Under the pieces are notes generated by a model that searched no databases, was not told where the DNA came from, and saw only the letters and a list, made by a program, of their open reading frames with translations. A program made the position numbers and the translations under genes. A DNA stretch of 64,000 nt from Nemertoderma westbladi (taxonomy: Eukaryota; Xenacoelomorpha; Nemertodermatida; Nemertodermatidae): contig JAUCBJ010007169.1 of NCBI GenBank assembly GCA_032718475.1, positions 1 through 64,000 on the forward strand, in the 5' to 3' direction. Numbering within the stretch: position 1 is the stretch's first letter; each line of letters begins with the position of its first letter. Of the stretch, positions 32,060 to 44,460 are shown in pieces.

Positions 32060-32495
32060 ACATAGGAAACTTAAGGTCCGATTATTTAGAGCAGCAATAG
32101 AATCAGTACTCCTCGATGGCAGTCCATGCTGGGCTCTAATTGCTGAGGACACCAAATCTCTGGATAGCACATACAGATTACAGTTACACAATAATCCGAC
32201 GTTAGTTTCACTGTGTCAAATACAATGTGTCATCTCAAAAATAATCACTATATAACACTAGAGGTGTCTTTGGTCCTCCCAACCGCTTTGCAATGCATTG
32301 TTTTCGCCGAAAGGACCAGACTGTGCACAATATTGTGCTTTGGAGCCCCAAGTCGAAAATAAGCCGATATAAGGACAACAATTATAAGGATAAAAATTGT
32401 ATGGCGGTGGCAAAAATATTTTTGTTAAGCCAGCATAGCACCTGAATTTGCAGCTGCAATGCAGCACAACGATTATAGTAGTATTTATTAGTGCC
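32060..32495 (+). mobile_element. LINE 3' fragment, plus strand, head to head with the previous one
   Basis: GGAAACTTAAGGTCCGATTA, TCCATGCTGGGCTCTAA and GACACCAAATCTCTGGAT match the LINE at 38660-38770. It ends with GCAGCTGCAATGCAGCA (about 32448). The part from 32345 to 32445 is not LINE-like. Confidence 0.7.
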
Positions 32496-34230
32496 TATGC
32501 CTATGCCGGTCCGCCGGATGGCTATTGCTGTGCTATATACATCACTGCATACCTCTGAACAACATAGTGCTGTTCCAGAAATTTTATTTCAGTTCTTGAA
32601 TGAAATACTTCTCGCGAAATTGACAATATCATATTTGGTGATGCCATCAAGTGGAATAATTTAGAACACTCATAATATTAGCTATTTTTTGTAACATCTC
32701 GAAACTGGAATTACTGTAAGTACAGTAACTCGATAAATTTCTCGATATAATTATAATAAAATTATAAATTCTGCGTTGAGGATGAAATGGTAAAAAGTAG
32801 TAAGTTAATTTAAAAAGTAATTCATTTGTTATTTAAATGTTTACATAATAATAATGGCCAAAAGAGTTTGACGTCAGCCTAATTTAATACGGCCGTGATT
32901 GCCATACATGGTAGATTATTGCTTGTCTATCTGTCAGTCTGGCTGACTGTCTGTTGTAATGTCCGTCAACATACAATGAAACATACGACCTAGCAAATTC
33001 CCAAAAATTTTCTCAACATTTTCACTGATGGTTTTCGGGCTTGCTGATTTCAATTCTGATATGAGTTTTGATATTTCGCGAAATCTAGTCTGTTTTTTTT
33101 TTCTCAGGAAACACATTTTCGGGAAAAAATTAGGTTAATTTTATTATAATGGAGAAATGCCATAGTACTGTAGTTGTTGAGAAGTCATAACTTACATATT
33201 CGGATTTGCCAATAAATTCTGTACAAAAATCGACCAAAATATGGTTTTTTGATTTGTTATCCTATAAAATGTAAATCTTAATTATAGAAATATTATGCAG
33301 AATTCTCTAGAGTGTAAACCTACAAGGAATATCTATGTTACATTCTTTCAAGTTCCGGTATATAGTCAAGTCATACTGTATTAAGCCCCAATATTTTGTT
33401 TGTTGGCAATCTCCCATGCGTTAACTGTGACTGGTAGTAATGAAAGCTTGAGTGAAAATGTCACTGCAGATAAATACACTACAACTGTATACTGTAGTAC
33501 AATAGGCTCGCGTTGCACAGATTAGGCCAAACAAGCAGTGCATAAATAAATTTTTTTACATTGAATACTGGACTATTATTCGATAAAAAAAAAGTAAGCG
33601 GAAAACACCGCTTTTTAATAATCATTTTCAATTTAGCGAAATTCAACTATTCTGTTGCCGTGCCAGTTAAACTCGGAATTGTAATCGATAAATGTTAACC
33701 GACGACGTCGTCCCGCCACTGGTTAAACCCTTAAGTCACAATTGAGAAATCGTACTGAGAAATCGCATTGAGAAATTATTCCTTATTTCCTGCGATATTA
33801 TCTAATTTCCTAGCTTTTAAGGTTTTTAGCTTATTTCCTAGGAATTAATGTTAATTACTGATTTCACTTAAAACCTGCATCATATATAATGAACGAAAAT
33901 ATTATACAGCGCCTTGAGCGCTAACTAACTAACTAACTAACTATGTAGGAGTTACGAACATAAGTGGTTTATTCCCGCAACTGAAAGATATGAGTATGAG
34001 AACATTCAGGAGAAATACCGGCTCGGTTGCTGCCCAGGTCAACAAGGACCGCATCCCTCGGTTGTACGCCAGACTGGGGTCTTGGGGTCGAAAAATCGGC
34101 TGCTGGATCTGGAACAGAATGAGAAAGAATAACCTACCTGTTGAAATGTAAAAAGGCATCAAAGATTGCTACAATGAATGCATGCACATAGAAAGCACAT
34201 ATCACATAGGGTGACATGGTAGTTTTGGAA
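32496..34230. other. Non-coding stretch with a TAAC microsatellite
   Basis: AT-rich and without recognised genes. (CTAA)n at 33921-33943 follows GCGCCTTGAGCG. Downstream GC-richer sequence (33945-34160) may belong to the leader of the next LINE. Confidence 0.5.
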
Positions 34231-35390
34231 ATGGAATATAACATTGACATCATCTTTATCCAAGAACATCGGATTTGTCTGCTAGGAAAATATACGACAA
34301 GACGTTACCTATAGAAACAAGGTTTTTTTTATACAATATTAAAAGCAGTATTAAAGTATTAAAGTATCATAAAGCGTGTAGATTAGGTAAAATCCATACA
34401 GAGAGGTATGGAAAACAGGAGTGCTAAACAGACCATTATTAATTGTTTACAAGCGGATGCTGAAAGGGGAAAAGTCACCATCGATTATTTGGATTAAAAG
34501 TCAACTAAAGCCTCTCCCCAAGAAGGAGACTTCAGCGTACCAATAAACTACTGTGGGATCTGTCTGCTTGTGGTAGCTGATAAAACTACCACAAGCAGCT
34601 ATAGATAATATCTATTAAAAAGAGAATATCAATCTATTCTATAATATAAAATTAGGCCTCACATAGAGAAACTGCTGTGTAAGAGCCAAAACGGATTTCT
34701 GATTGAGGGAATTAAGTCAAAGTATCTCCCAGCAATCCTGGTATTTGTGGATTTCAAGAAAGCATTGGAGTTCATCCATAGAGGTAAAATACTGGAAATC
34801 CTAAGACCTTATGGAATACCAGAAGTAATTGTTGCTGGCATTGGATTGTTATATTGTGACACAGAAGCTCAGGTACTGTCACCAGATGGTGAAACTAAGG
34901 TTTCTCAATCCTGGCTGGCGTACTGCAAGGTGACACATTAGCACCATTACTATTTGTAATTGTACTGGACTACGCAATGAGGACGGCCACAAAAGGTGAA
35001 GTTCTTGGATTCACACGACAAGAATTCAGAAGTAGTAGATATCCGGCAACTACAGTCACAGACACCGACTTTGCGGATGACATCGCCCTGTTCTCTAATA
35101 CGCTAGCAGATGCACAGCTTCTACTGAATAAAGTGGAGAGGGCTGCTAAGGAGGTTGGATTGCATATAAATGCTACGAAGACCGAATTCATGACTTTTAA
35201 TGGAAATTTTTAATGGGAAATTGACATCAATTGATAATAATCAACTAAGGAATGTTGATGACTTCCAGTACCTTGGGTCATAGGTAGAGAGTAGCAAAAA
35301 AGATATAGAAGTTAGGAAAGCAAAAGCTTGGTTAGCTCTATCAAAAATGGATACAATGGTGTTTCCAAATCTGAAAACCGCTATTTAATA
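34231..35390 (+). pseudogene. Decayed LINE, endonuclease start to RT C-terminus
   Basis: MEYNIDIIFIQEHRICLLGK at 34231 is an AP endonuclease N-terminus. Most of that domain is lost. RT resumes with EKLLCKSQNGFL, ILVFVDFKKALEFIHRGKIL (motif A), PYGIPEVIVAGI, AGVLQGDTLAPLLFVIVLDY, TDFADDIALFSNT (motif C) and INATKTEFMTFNG, then LRNVDDFQYLGS and RKAKAWLALSKM. It needs at least two frame changes. Same broad clade as the LINE at 25930-29740 but a different family. Confidence 0.8.
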
Positions 35391-36185
35391 GCTCTTTTAG
35401 TTTTCAAGTTCTAACAAATTCCATTTAACAATTTTTGAACAATTAGTCTGAAAATTTCTATGGGTGTCTACATAGTCACCCTGCATAAAAGTATCAGACA
35501 ATTTTTCGAAATTTTTTGTTAATAATATTTTAATTCTATTTATAACAAACCTAAAAAAGTAGCATAAAATTGATAAATTTATTTTCACAAATTTTCGCCT
35601 GATAGTTATGTTGCCCCATCTTTGATCTATCATATAAAAAAACTTTCATGGGATTAGATTGAAAACTGTAAAAGCCTTATGGTTTTAAGCGCAAGCAAGT
35701 TTTTTTTATTGTTAACTAGTAGTAACTAATGTTGTAATCGAGTTTTCGCGCCTCCCCGTAGGCAAACACACAAAATACACCTCCTCGGGACTCTGATTTT
35801 AATAACGAAATAATTATAACATAATTATTCCCCCTTTCTTATCCAGTCGTAATATTCATCTAAGAAATATTCGACGCAATATTCATCCCGGAAATATTAA
35901 TATTACAATATGGTAATATTACATTCTTTGTCGTTGCGGGCGTGTCAAGCCTTGTCTGATCAGCCCAATACACTCCACCCAGGATACTATCAAGGGTCCA
36001 TTGTTATCCAATACATCCCTTCCCTTACACCGGCCCCCAGTACACACCCTACTGCCGCCACCCAATAGCAGTAGGGAGTGATTGACTAGTTGACTAGATT
36101 GACCTTCAAACCTCCATCCAGGCACCAATATTAATTGGTCTATTTTATTGAGTAATCATATATTAACATTGTTTGAACGTGCAAC
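35391..36185. other. Non-coding; GC-rich patch from about 35930
   Basis: The first half is AT-rich. From 35930 to 36120 the sequence is GC-richer and could be part of an LTR-like unit continuing to 36560. No second copy was seen. Confidence 0.4.
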
Positions 36186-36380
36186 GTCTTTGTTGCTGTG
36201 TCAGGCCTGCGAAAGGCTTTGTGATTGTCAGGAACGTAAGACGATTCCGCCATTGGTCGGCTGTACTGTCTGGCCTAAAAGCCAGCTCTGTTCCAAGTTG
36301 GGGCCCTCTTTGTTGCTGGATCGGGCCTGCGAAAGGCTTTGTGATCGCCAGGAACGTAAGACGGTTCCGCCGTTGGTCTG
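36186..36380 (+). repeat. Two-copy GC-rich duplication of about 73 bp
   Basis: CTTTGTTGCTG...AGGCTTTGTGAT...CAGGAACGTAAGACG...CCGTTGGTC occurs at about 36188-36260 and 36309-36379, 121 bp apart. Downstream, AATAAA at about 36531 and TG-rich sequence may belong to an LTR. Confidence 0.7.
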
Positions 36381-36865
36381 AGCACACTGGCTAGACCTGC
36401 CCGGAGCGTTTGTGTGCTTGCTCTTGCCTACTAGGCAAAAGTGGCAGCGTCTCCATTGGCTCGGCTCTCCTGCCCGCGGTAGTGCTGGTGCACTGTCCGC
36501 AGGCTATATGTTTATTTGTGGTTCGCCCAAATAAACCTCTATGGTCTGAGAACAAATAGCAGCTAACCTTTTAAGTCCAATCGGTACCACCCCTGTTCGG
36601 ACTCAGACGGTAACCTGGTGTTCTGCACTATCGCCAAATTCCAATAGCGTGAAGCTGTACCAAGTTTATTACGACCTTGACCTTTATTCACAGCTTTTAG
36701 ACTTTATTAGCCCATGACTTTTTCACGATTTATTAAGACGTTTTTCAAAACAATTGATTATTATTAGATTTTTTCCCTTTCTTTTATATTTTTTTCGGTG
36801 TCTTTTTAACAAAACAAAACGGCTAAAAATACAGTTACCATCTACTCATCGACTCATCACACGAT
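36381..36865. other. Non-coding, possible LTR 3' part
   Basis: Holds AATAAA (about 36531) after a GC-rich region, then AT-rich DNA leading to the minisatellite. No paired LTR was found. Confidence 0.35.
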
Positions 36866-37318
36866 ATTTTTACTCTCCATATTTTTCAACACTCTATATT
36901 TTTACTCTCGATATTTTTCGACACTCGGTATTTTTCAACACTCGATATTTTTCAACACTCGATATTTTTCAACACTCGATATTTTTCAACACTCGATATT
37001 TTTACTCTCGATATTTTTCAACACTCGGTATTTTTCAACACTCGATATTTTTACTCTCGATATTTTTCAACACTCGATATTTTTACTCTCAATATTTTTA
37101 CTCTCGATATTTTTACTCTCGATATTTTTCAACACTCGATATTTTTACTCTCATATTTTTCAACACTCGGTATTTTTCAACACTCGACATTTTTACTCTC
37201 GATATTTTTCAACACTCGATATTTTTACTCTCGATATTTTTACTCTCGATATTTTTTGAACTCTCGATATTATCGTTATTTTTCAACATTCGATATTTTT
37301 ACTCGCATTATTTTTACT
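36866..37318 (+). repeat. 16/17-bp AT-rich minisatellite
   Basis: Two unit types alternate irregularly: TACTCTCGATATTTT-like and CAACACTCGATATTTTT-like. The frame running through it is a by-product (YFSTLDIF repeats). Confidence 0.9.
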
Positions 37319-37354
37319 AAAACCATTCAGTAGAATATTTGTATTCACCGGTAG

Positions 37355-38366
37355 CTATCCATTCACTACGGTAAAACTGAAAGTATTTTGTTTGGTTCCA
37401 AAAGAAAGTTAAAGAAGGTAACTAAGTTTGAAGTCACTAGTAATGGACATAAGATTGAAAATAAAAAGGAAGTTAAATATTTAGGCGCCACATTGGATAA
37501 CTGCTTATCAGGAGAAAGTACAGTGAAAAATATTTTCTCGAAAGTTAACAGTAGGCTTAGGTTTCTATACAGAAATAAAAATAGTTTGAACACCGACTCC
37601 CGCAAGTTACTTTGCTCTCCTTTAATACAGTGTCACATGGACTATGCATGCTCTTCTTGGTATGAAGGCTTAACCAAACAGCTTAAATTTAAATTACAAG
37701 TAGTTCAGAATAAAGTAGTACGATTTATTAAAGACAACAAACCTAGGCACCGTCCATCTAACACCAGATGACTTTTCTGAATCTGGACTACTTAACTTAG
37801 ATAGTAGAGTTAAGCAGCTACGCCTTAACCATGTGCATAAAGTGTATAATTGTAAGTGTCCCAATTACCTAAAACAAAAATTCAACAGAGTACGCGATAC
37901 ACACTCTTACAGTACCAGAGCTAGTGCTTCAAACTTCTACCTCCCGAATTGTAAATCCTTTGAATCTGATACTTTCTTTTTTAACGGCATTAAAAATTGG
38001 AACGCTCTGCCTAATGAAATTAAAAACCTAGATAATCAACATTCTTTTAAATCTGCAGTTAAATCTCACCTCCGTGTGCTATGTAAAAATAGGTACAATT
38101 GTCCTACAGTAAGTTATTAGTTTATTAATTATTTACTATTTATACTGTAATTACGTTTTTAATAAATTGTTCTGTACATTACATCTTTATCGTTGAGTCG
38201 AACATTGTCACGCTCTCGGTAAAGTTGTACATGTACATAGTGTAATTACGTTTTATATTGGTTTTAGGTTAGCGTAGTGTAATATTGTATTTGTAACCAA
38301 GTAACATAAAGGACCCCCTTGGAAATAAGCGGCAAAGCTTTAGGGGTAATCCTATATGTTATGTTG
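37355..38366 (+). pseudogene. C-terminal part of a CR1/Jockey-like LINE RT
   Basis: KTESILFGSKRK opens it, the usual motif after the palm. Then EVKYLGATLDN, FLYRNKNSLN, LIQCHMDYACSSWYEGL and LQVVQNKVVRFI follow. A frameshift near 37755 leads to VHLTPDDFSESGLLNLDSRV, HKVYNCKCPNYL, TRASASNFYLPN and IKNWNALPNEIKN. A 3' end with AAGGACCCCCTTGGAAATAA, typical of this LINE type, closes it near 38340. It is 5' truncated. Confidence 0.85.
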
Positions 38367-38387
38367 GACAATACCTTTATACCAGTA

Positions 38388-39172
38388 AAGCTCATTAGAA
38401 CATTAGAACATGCTGCTTCTAGTGTTGGTCTTTTTATTAACTCCAGAAAGATCAAAATTCTGACAGTTAACTTTGAAAGTCCTCAGCAAGTCTCTGATCG
38501 GATGAGCATAAGCTCAAAGGATGGTATGCTTGAGCATGTGGACGACTTCTGTTACCTGGGATCATGGATCCGGAAGTCAGGTGAGGGCCTTCGAATACGT
38601 AAGGGAAAGGCATGGGCAGCCTTGAATAGGCTTTCCAGGATTTGGAAGTCACCGAGAATTAATCGGAAACTTAAGGTCCGATTATTTAGAGCAGCAGTAG
38701 TTCCAGTACTCCTCTACGGGAGTCCATGCTGGGCTCTAACTGCTGAGGACACCAAATCTCTGGATGGCACATTCACAAGAATGCTACGCCGGGTACATTG
38801 TGTCAAGTACAATGCACACATCTCCAACCAGACACTATATAACATTGGAGGTGTCTCATTGGTTCCCCCAAGCTTGACACTAGAACAAAATCGCCTCCGC
38901 TTTGCAGGACATTGCTTTCGCCGTGAGGACCAGCCAGTGCATAATCTTGTACTTTGGCAGCCTCATGGAGTGAATAAGCATGGTGGACAGCCCATGACTT
39001 TCTTGAGACGCATCTTAAAGGACACTGGCCTTAAAGATGCGGATGATCTAGCAAATGTCATGGGTGATAGGGAGTTGTGGCGGTGCAATTTTGTTGACAA
39101 GCCGGCACAGCATTCTTAAAAATGCAGCTGCAATGCATCATGCCGATCCTAGTAGTTATACCAGTACATTGT
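38388..39172 (+). pseudogene. 5'-truncated LINE copy with open RT C-terminus
   Basis: Matches the minus-strand LINE at 25930-29740. The 266-codon frame from 38319 to 39119 includes SSVGLFINSRKIKILTVNFE, FCYLGSWIRKSGEG, LLYGSPCWALTAEDTKSL, RMLRRVHCVKYNAH, RFAGHCFRREDQP and a C-terminal GLKDADDLANVMGDRELW. It ends with the family 3' signature at 39122-39150. No stops in this part, so it is a young or slowly decayed copy, inserted in the tail of the previous LINE. Confidence 0.85.
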
Positions 39173-39354
39173 TTGGTGTATTTGTTATTGTTTTTACATA
39201 ATGTATAAATAAATCTAATCTATTTATTATTTATTATCTTTTATTTTTATTAATAAAAATATTTGTTCAGAACCTAATATAAAATAAAAATCATGTCAGC
39301 TATTGTTTTCTAAATTTCTTCATACTTTTAAAGTTTATTTACCTTACAATATAT

Positions 39355-39701
39355 ACAGGCGAGAAATACCCGTGGTAAATTGACGACGGATGTGAGCCGT
39401 GATGTCCAGCCATATCGAACCCAAACTTCAACCACTGCACCGAGTTCTAAGACAGTCACACATGGTACTCTAAACAGTGACGAAGCAATGCTTGGCATCA
39501 GTGCTGGGGGATTCTGGATGAAAGGTCAACGGGTACATTTTGATGTGTGAGTGTTTTTAGGATGTCTAACCCAAACCAATTCCTCAAAGTCACTAGTCGA
39601 CTGATATTGCACACACGAGCAAGATAAAGATCCGTCAATATCAAGATTGTCTACTTTCCATTGAATATGGCTCTTTGACTCCCCTCGTCTTCTGTGCATT
39701 C
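39355..39701 (+). pseudogene. REL-type endonuclease fragment, left part
   Basis: DEAMLGISAGGFWMKGQRVH and FDV match GFW...FFDVRVF of the endonuclease at 4880-5316. After frame change, EYGSLTPLVFCA matches the FTPLVFS block. The fragment stops where the foldback element starts (39702) and continues at 41054. Confidence 0.65.
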
Positions 39702-41053
39702 TTCGATTTCATTGTTCTACCGGTGCACAAAAGTTGCCAAATGGTAAAAAAATAAGGCAAAAAAAATTTATTTAAATTTCATCTATATCTTCACGGATCC
39801 CAAGAGGGTTGAAATTTTGTGCCATCGCGATGCACCATAATGAAATGTATAACAATATAACACATTGATGAAAGATCAATGACTCAAAAAAGAACTTCCT
39901 GCATGCATCAAATGTCATCAAATGGGTCCAAACTTAGTTAGATACCAACATTTTAATTTTTGGGTCATGGGAACTAGTGCCACAGACACATGACCAGAAC
40001 CTACTCTTTGGTGCAAGTGATTATTATTCTCAATTTTGGTGATGGACAACTTTAAGTTCTCCTATGGCATTATTATTATGCTCATTAGAACCGCAATGAT
40101 CGATTTAGTGGGGGTAGACACCTTCAAATCAAACGTAGAGCGAATAGTTCTTGAGATATCGCTGAAAATGTGAAGTACGGCACAAGTCTACATTAATGTG
40201 ATATGGACAAATACAGTATAAATGATATTTTGAATTATCTCAAGGAATCAAGAATAGACACATCACAGAAATGATCGATGTAGTGGGTGAAGACACCTTC
40301 AAAATAAGAGTAGAGTCATTAGTTCTTGAGTTATTTTACAAAATGTCAAGACTATGTCCACCAATTAATACTTGATATTGAGTTGACCCATTCCACACAT
40401 TTTGTACAAAAACTATAGTGAATTAATCACTACTCTTTAATTTTGAAGGTCTCTGTATACACTAAATCAATTTGTTGCAGTGATATGTATATTTTTGATG
40501 CCTTAAGATAAATTAGAAGTAACATTTTTTGTGTATTTGTCTATAAATCATCAAGGCAGTAATGTTGACTTGAGCTGTACTTAACATTTTCTGTAATATC
40601 TCAAGAACTGTTCGCTCTATGCTTGTTTTGATGGTGTCTACCCCCACTAAATCGGTCATTGCGGTTCTAATGAGCATAATAATAATGCCATAGGAGAACT
40701 TAAAGTTGTCCATCACCAAAATTGAGAATAATCATCACTTGCGCCAAAGAGTAGGTTCTGGTCATGTGCCTGTGGCACTACTTCCCTTGATCCAAAAATT
40801 AAAATTTTGGTATTTAACTAAGTTTGGACCCATTTGATGACATTTCATGCATGCAGGAAGTTCTTTTTTGAGTTATTGATCTTTCATCAATGTGTTATAT
40901 TGTTATAAATTTCATTATGGTGCATCGCGATGGCACAAAATTTCAACCCTCTTGGGATCCGTGAAGACATAGACTAAATTTAAAGAAATTTTTTTGCCTT
41001 ATTTTTTTTACCATTTGGCAACTTTTGTGCACCGGTAGAACAATGAAATCGAA
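39702..41053. repeat. 1.35-kb palindromic foldback element
   Basis: The ends TTCGATTTCATTGTTCTACC (39702) and its complement (to 41053) mark inverted arms of about 490 bp, roughly 39702-40195 and 40560-41053, with high identity. The loop holds further diverged copies of an arm segment (AGTGGG...GACACCTTCAAA...TAGTTCTTGAG), partly inverted. It codes for nothing recognised. A foldback or large MITE-type element is the best reading. Confidence 0.8.
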
Positions 41054-41211
41054 AGTATTGAAAGTAAAAAACGCACCGCCCTACTGGGTATTCTGAAACC
41101 ATGAGCTGGATCCACACAAAGCTGTCGTTCTATGTGTTACGCGGTGTGCTCCTGTGTAAAAGATTCAGGCACCCGAAAGGGTTTCCCAGAAGAGCCTCTT
41201 CACGACGTTCC
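41054..41211 (+). pseudogene. REL-type endonuclease fragment, right part
   Basis: TMSWIHTKLSFYVLRGVLLC matches WIRCKLSFSLLRS of this endonuclease family. It continues the left part at 39355-39701 across the foldback insertion, and is cut at 41211 by the young BEL element. Confidence 0.65.
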
Positions 41212-42437
41212 TGTAAAAGCCTTTGCTGAATTGCCCCGTTATTTTTATTATCTTTTACATTAAAATACTCTGTAGTTGATTTAATAAGTGTAAGAGACCG
41301 TATTATTGCTGTATCGGTGTTTTTAGAGGATCTAAGACCTATTTCCTCCGTATGTGTACTGTGAAAGGCATATTTTATGATTCTATGGCAATTCGTGACG
41401 CAAAGGGGTGATAGCTACTCTTGAACAGTAGTTACTATGACTACGGTTAACAGCTGACATTCATACGTGTTGATTTCCTTTGTTCTACTGCGTCTCTCAG
41501 TTCAGTCAGCCAATTAGAGCGTTTTGTGGCTCCTTGTACAGAAAATTTCCGAGAAATGACGCAATGCCTATGTGCAGTGTTTACATTCAGTCTTGAGCCA
41601 AAGAAAGAACGGCTTGGAAGTATTTTGTGCTGTACTGCTTTTTAGTCGTACACTAGTAGGTTTAATTATAAAGGGCATATATCCTTTAACTGATGACTGC
41701 TGACTGATCATACATGCTGACTGCTGAAACATTGCAAACTCATAACAATCAGTGTTTTCATTGTTGTTTTATACTGCTATTTACCGTCAGTTCTTCATAA
41801 TATGGTTGATGAATAATTATATTTGGAATAACGATAAATAACCCTGCAACCCAATATTCTTGATATACCGAAGGTAAGAGAGAAAGGTTACCAATAACGA
41901 TTGTGACTTATGTTAAAGTGGTTTGAAGTGAATCTAATGTTATTTGATAGACCCTACATGAGTCAGCCTGTGTTCCTTTTATATGTGACTAAAATCAGTG
42001 AAGATTGGCAGATTAGTGTGCAGTATTGTGCAGCATTGTGTATGAGTGAGTCTGTTAAAGAAGCAATTCCTAAAGAATGCGTCATATATGTGGATTATAA
42101 TTAAGCCATATCGTTGTGAGTAGTTTAAGTCATAACTCTGTTTATGTAGATAAAGCGCCACGTCCTAAAGGAACTGTTAATATTACCGAAGGTGAATAAT
42201 ATTGTCAGAGATTATATAATACTGTCAGTCGAATAATACATTAGGCTTACATAGCAATAAAAATTAAACCGTCGAACCCAATCTCCCGGGAATATCCAGC
42301 GGGTGAATGGTCGCGCACGGATTGGTTTCGACTAGTGTAGTGAATCAAATACTTGTCATAGACTAAAAGCAGATTTAATATCTAGAAGACATCTTAATTT
42401 GGTGGGTTAAACTGCCAAAGGTCTGAAAGCGCGAACA
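41212..42437 (+). mobile_element. 5' LTR
   Basis: 1226 bp with TG...CA ends. It contains TATAAAG at 41667-41673 and AATAAA at 42256-42261, giving a promoter and a polyadenylation signal. Against the 3' LTR three substitutions were seen: in TCTACTGCG, AACCCTGCAA and GGCAGATTAG. Confidence 0.95.
41667..41673 (+). promoter_or_regulatory. TATA box in the 5' LTR
   Basis: TATAAAG within TTAATTATAAAGGGC, about 590 nt before AATAAA. It is repeated in the 3' LTR. Confidence 0.5.
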
Positions 42438-42713
42438 TTAAAGGATATAGCTTCTTTATTGCAGTAAGCAATAAAGTCGAAAGTACCGGTCGACCGGTAA
42501 CCAGTAGGCCTGACTGCCTGATCATCCGGACCGGTACCTACTTCCGTATAAGTACAGCAGTATTATTCGATTTGATTATATATGCCGGTAGGTCTTAATA
42601 ATTAATCGGGGACGCCTGGTTTTTATTGGGATTTTACTTAGGCCTATTTCTGTCAGTTTTATTTGTTTGTAGGCCAGTATTGAACAGAAGGCGTGTAAAC
42701 CTGATCAGATTGT

Positions 42714-43290
42714 ACAGACAATTTGTAGGCTGAGCTGTTGTCTGATTGCTGTTAAGTCCGAACGAATTGCAGTGTGTGTAGAGCACTTGTCCGATTAAGT
42801 ACGGTTAGGAAGTAGGGGCAGCCACGCTGTAAGGTAAACCCCCAACTAAAGAATAAGTCGCACTACTGGGTTAGAGCGCATACTCCCTAATCATTTCGGA
42901 GTCTGCATGTCCTGTAGTTTATTTAGGCTTGAGAGTAGTCTGCCATCGTTTAGTCTGTACTTTGTTTGTGTAAGTCTGTACGGGTAGCGTATAATTTTAT
43001 TTAGATAATTTGTAGGCTGGATAGTTGTCTGGCTGTTATTAGGTCTGAACGGATTGCCGCGTGTGTAGATCATCTGTCCGATTAAGTACGATTAGGCAGT
43101 AGGGGCAGCGAACGCTGTAAGGTAAACCCCCAACTAAAGAATAAGTCGCACTACTGGGTTAGAGCGCATACTCCCTAATCATTTCGGAGTCTGCATATAC
43201 CGTAGTTTGTTTAGGCTTGATAGTAGTCTGTCAGTGTTCGGTCTGTATTTTGTTTGAGTAGTTTGTACGCGTAGCGTAATATTTATTATT
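42714..43290 (+). repeat. 288-bp tandem duplication in the leader
   Basis: Two copies, offset by 288 bp, share GCTGTAAGGTAAACCCCCAA and the GGGTTAGAGCGCATACTCCC blocks. The central part is nearly identical and the outer parts more diverged. Confidence 0.9.
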
Positions 43291-44219
43291 CAGAGTTTAT
43301 GCGATTATTCGCAACATTCAAGTCCCCAAGTTTGTTCCTACAGTAATTGTGTTTGTTATACATACCGCTATAGTTAAATTAACCCCGGTACTACACGGGC
43401 TGCTCGGCGTAGGTAAAGACTGGTGATTTTGTGCATCGGTCACTCCAGCAGATGCCGTGGTTCTTTTAGCTGTTCAAGTATATTTAACTACTGATTATCT
43501 GTTGTACAAGTACTCGTACCTAATTTAGGGTTTAGTGTACAGTGCTTTCCGAGAATAATTAGTGTAGGCATTATATCTGTGTTGTAAAGTGGTTGATAGG
43601 CACATTCGATTAGCTCTATTAACTTCTAGGTAGGAACACTCCGTGATACATAACGTAGAACCTATAGCGATACGGCTATAGGTCGTCATGCGGTGGTATT
43701 TTCCTATCTAGACAACGCAGTGTATTTACTACTACTTATTATTTCAAATACCGTAGTACCCTGTCCGCTGTAATAATCAGTTTTCTAACCCTTTGTTAGG
43801 CTGGTTTGTAGACTTCTTGTAAAATTACCCTAAAAATTCGTATTTGTGTTTTTGTAAATTTTGTGTTTATTTAGAGATTGTAATCTCACCCGAATTGTAC
43901 GTAATTTGTAGTATTAAGTAACTTAGGTAAATTAGTATTATTTGTTTTAGTGTCCTGTACGTAACACTTCACTGAAAGCGCACCGCTTTGTGTAGTGATT
44001 ACTCACCAGAAATAATAACATTTATTTCAAACATTGACAAAACCCATTAAAACGGGTATATATATATTATAAATCAAATCTAACGATTTATAAATAGTAG
44101 GCCTACCATACAACCATTAGGCCTCAATATCAGTTGGATTACTGCTTAAATAACGGTAATAAAGTAAGTTAAAGTAACAAAGTAACCCTAAAGTAACAGA
44201 AATTCAATTATTTGAAATA

Positions 44220-44460
44220 ATTGATATACCGGTATTTACGATAGGCCTGTTATCTTTATTTCTATAAATCTAGGCTGAAATTATACCGGTACTTGTAATT
44301 AATTCTATTTCAGAATTATATATCCTACAAACTGTAAGCTGTATACCGGTATTCCGATAGGCCTATTATATATTTATATATATTCTGTGATAAACCTAGT
44401 CTGTAATAATACTTATATAGTTATATATACTATAAGTATACCGGTATTCTAATATATTAT
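44220..44460 (+). repeat. Imperfect repeats with ATACCGGTAT palindromes
   Basis: ATACCGGTAT occurs at about 44226, 44343 and 44447, with a related ATACCGGTAC near 44283. Units of about 105-117 bp share GATAGGCCT and ATAAA-CTAG blocks. Confidence 0.6.

Noticed and set aside
33921-33943. (CTAA)n run as a telomere-like repeat
   Set aside because: Only about five units of a 4-bp motif, an ordinary microsatellite; the similar (GTTA)n at 7268 supports that.
34747-35213. Reverse transcriptase as a possible bacterial retron or diversity-generating element
   Set aside because: GVLQGDTLAP, FADD and the upstream endonuclease start place it with eukaryotic APE-type LINEs.
36754-37320. 188-codon open frame
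   Set aside because: It is translation of the AT-rich minisatellite, with only low-complexity Phe/Ser/Thr repeats.
41910-42104. Identical 64-codon frames in both LTRs (also at 52401)
   Set aside because: Duplicated only because LTRs are duplicated. No domain, and the older LTR at 84-816 does not appear to keep the frame.
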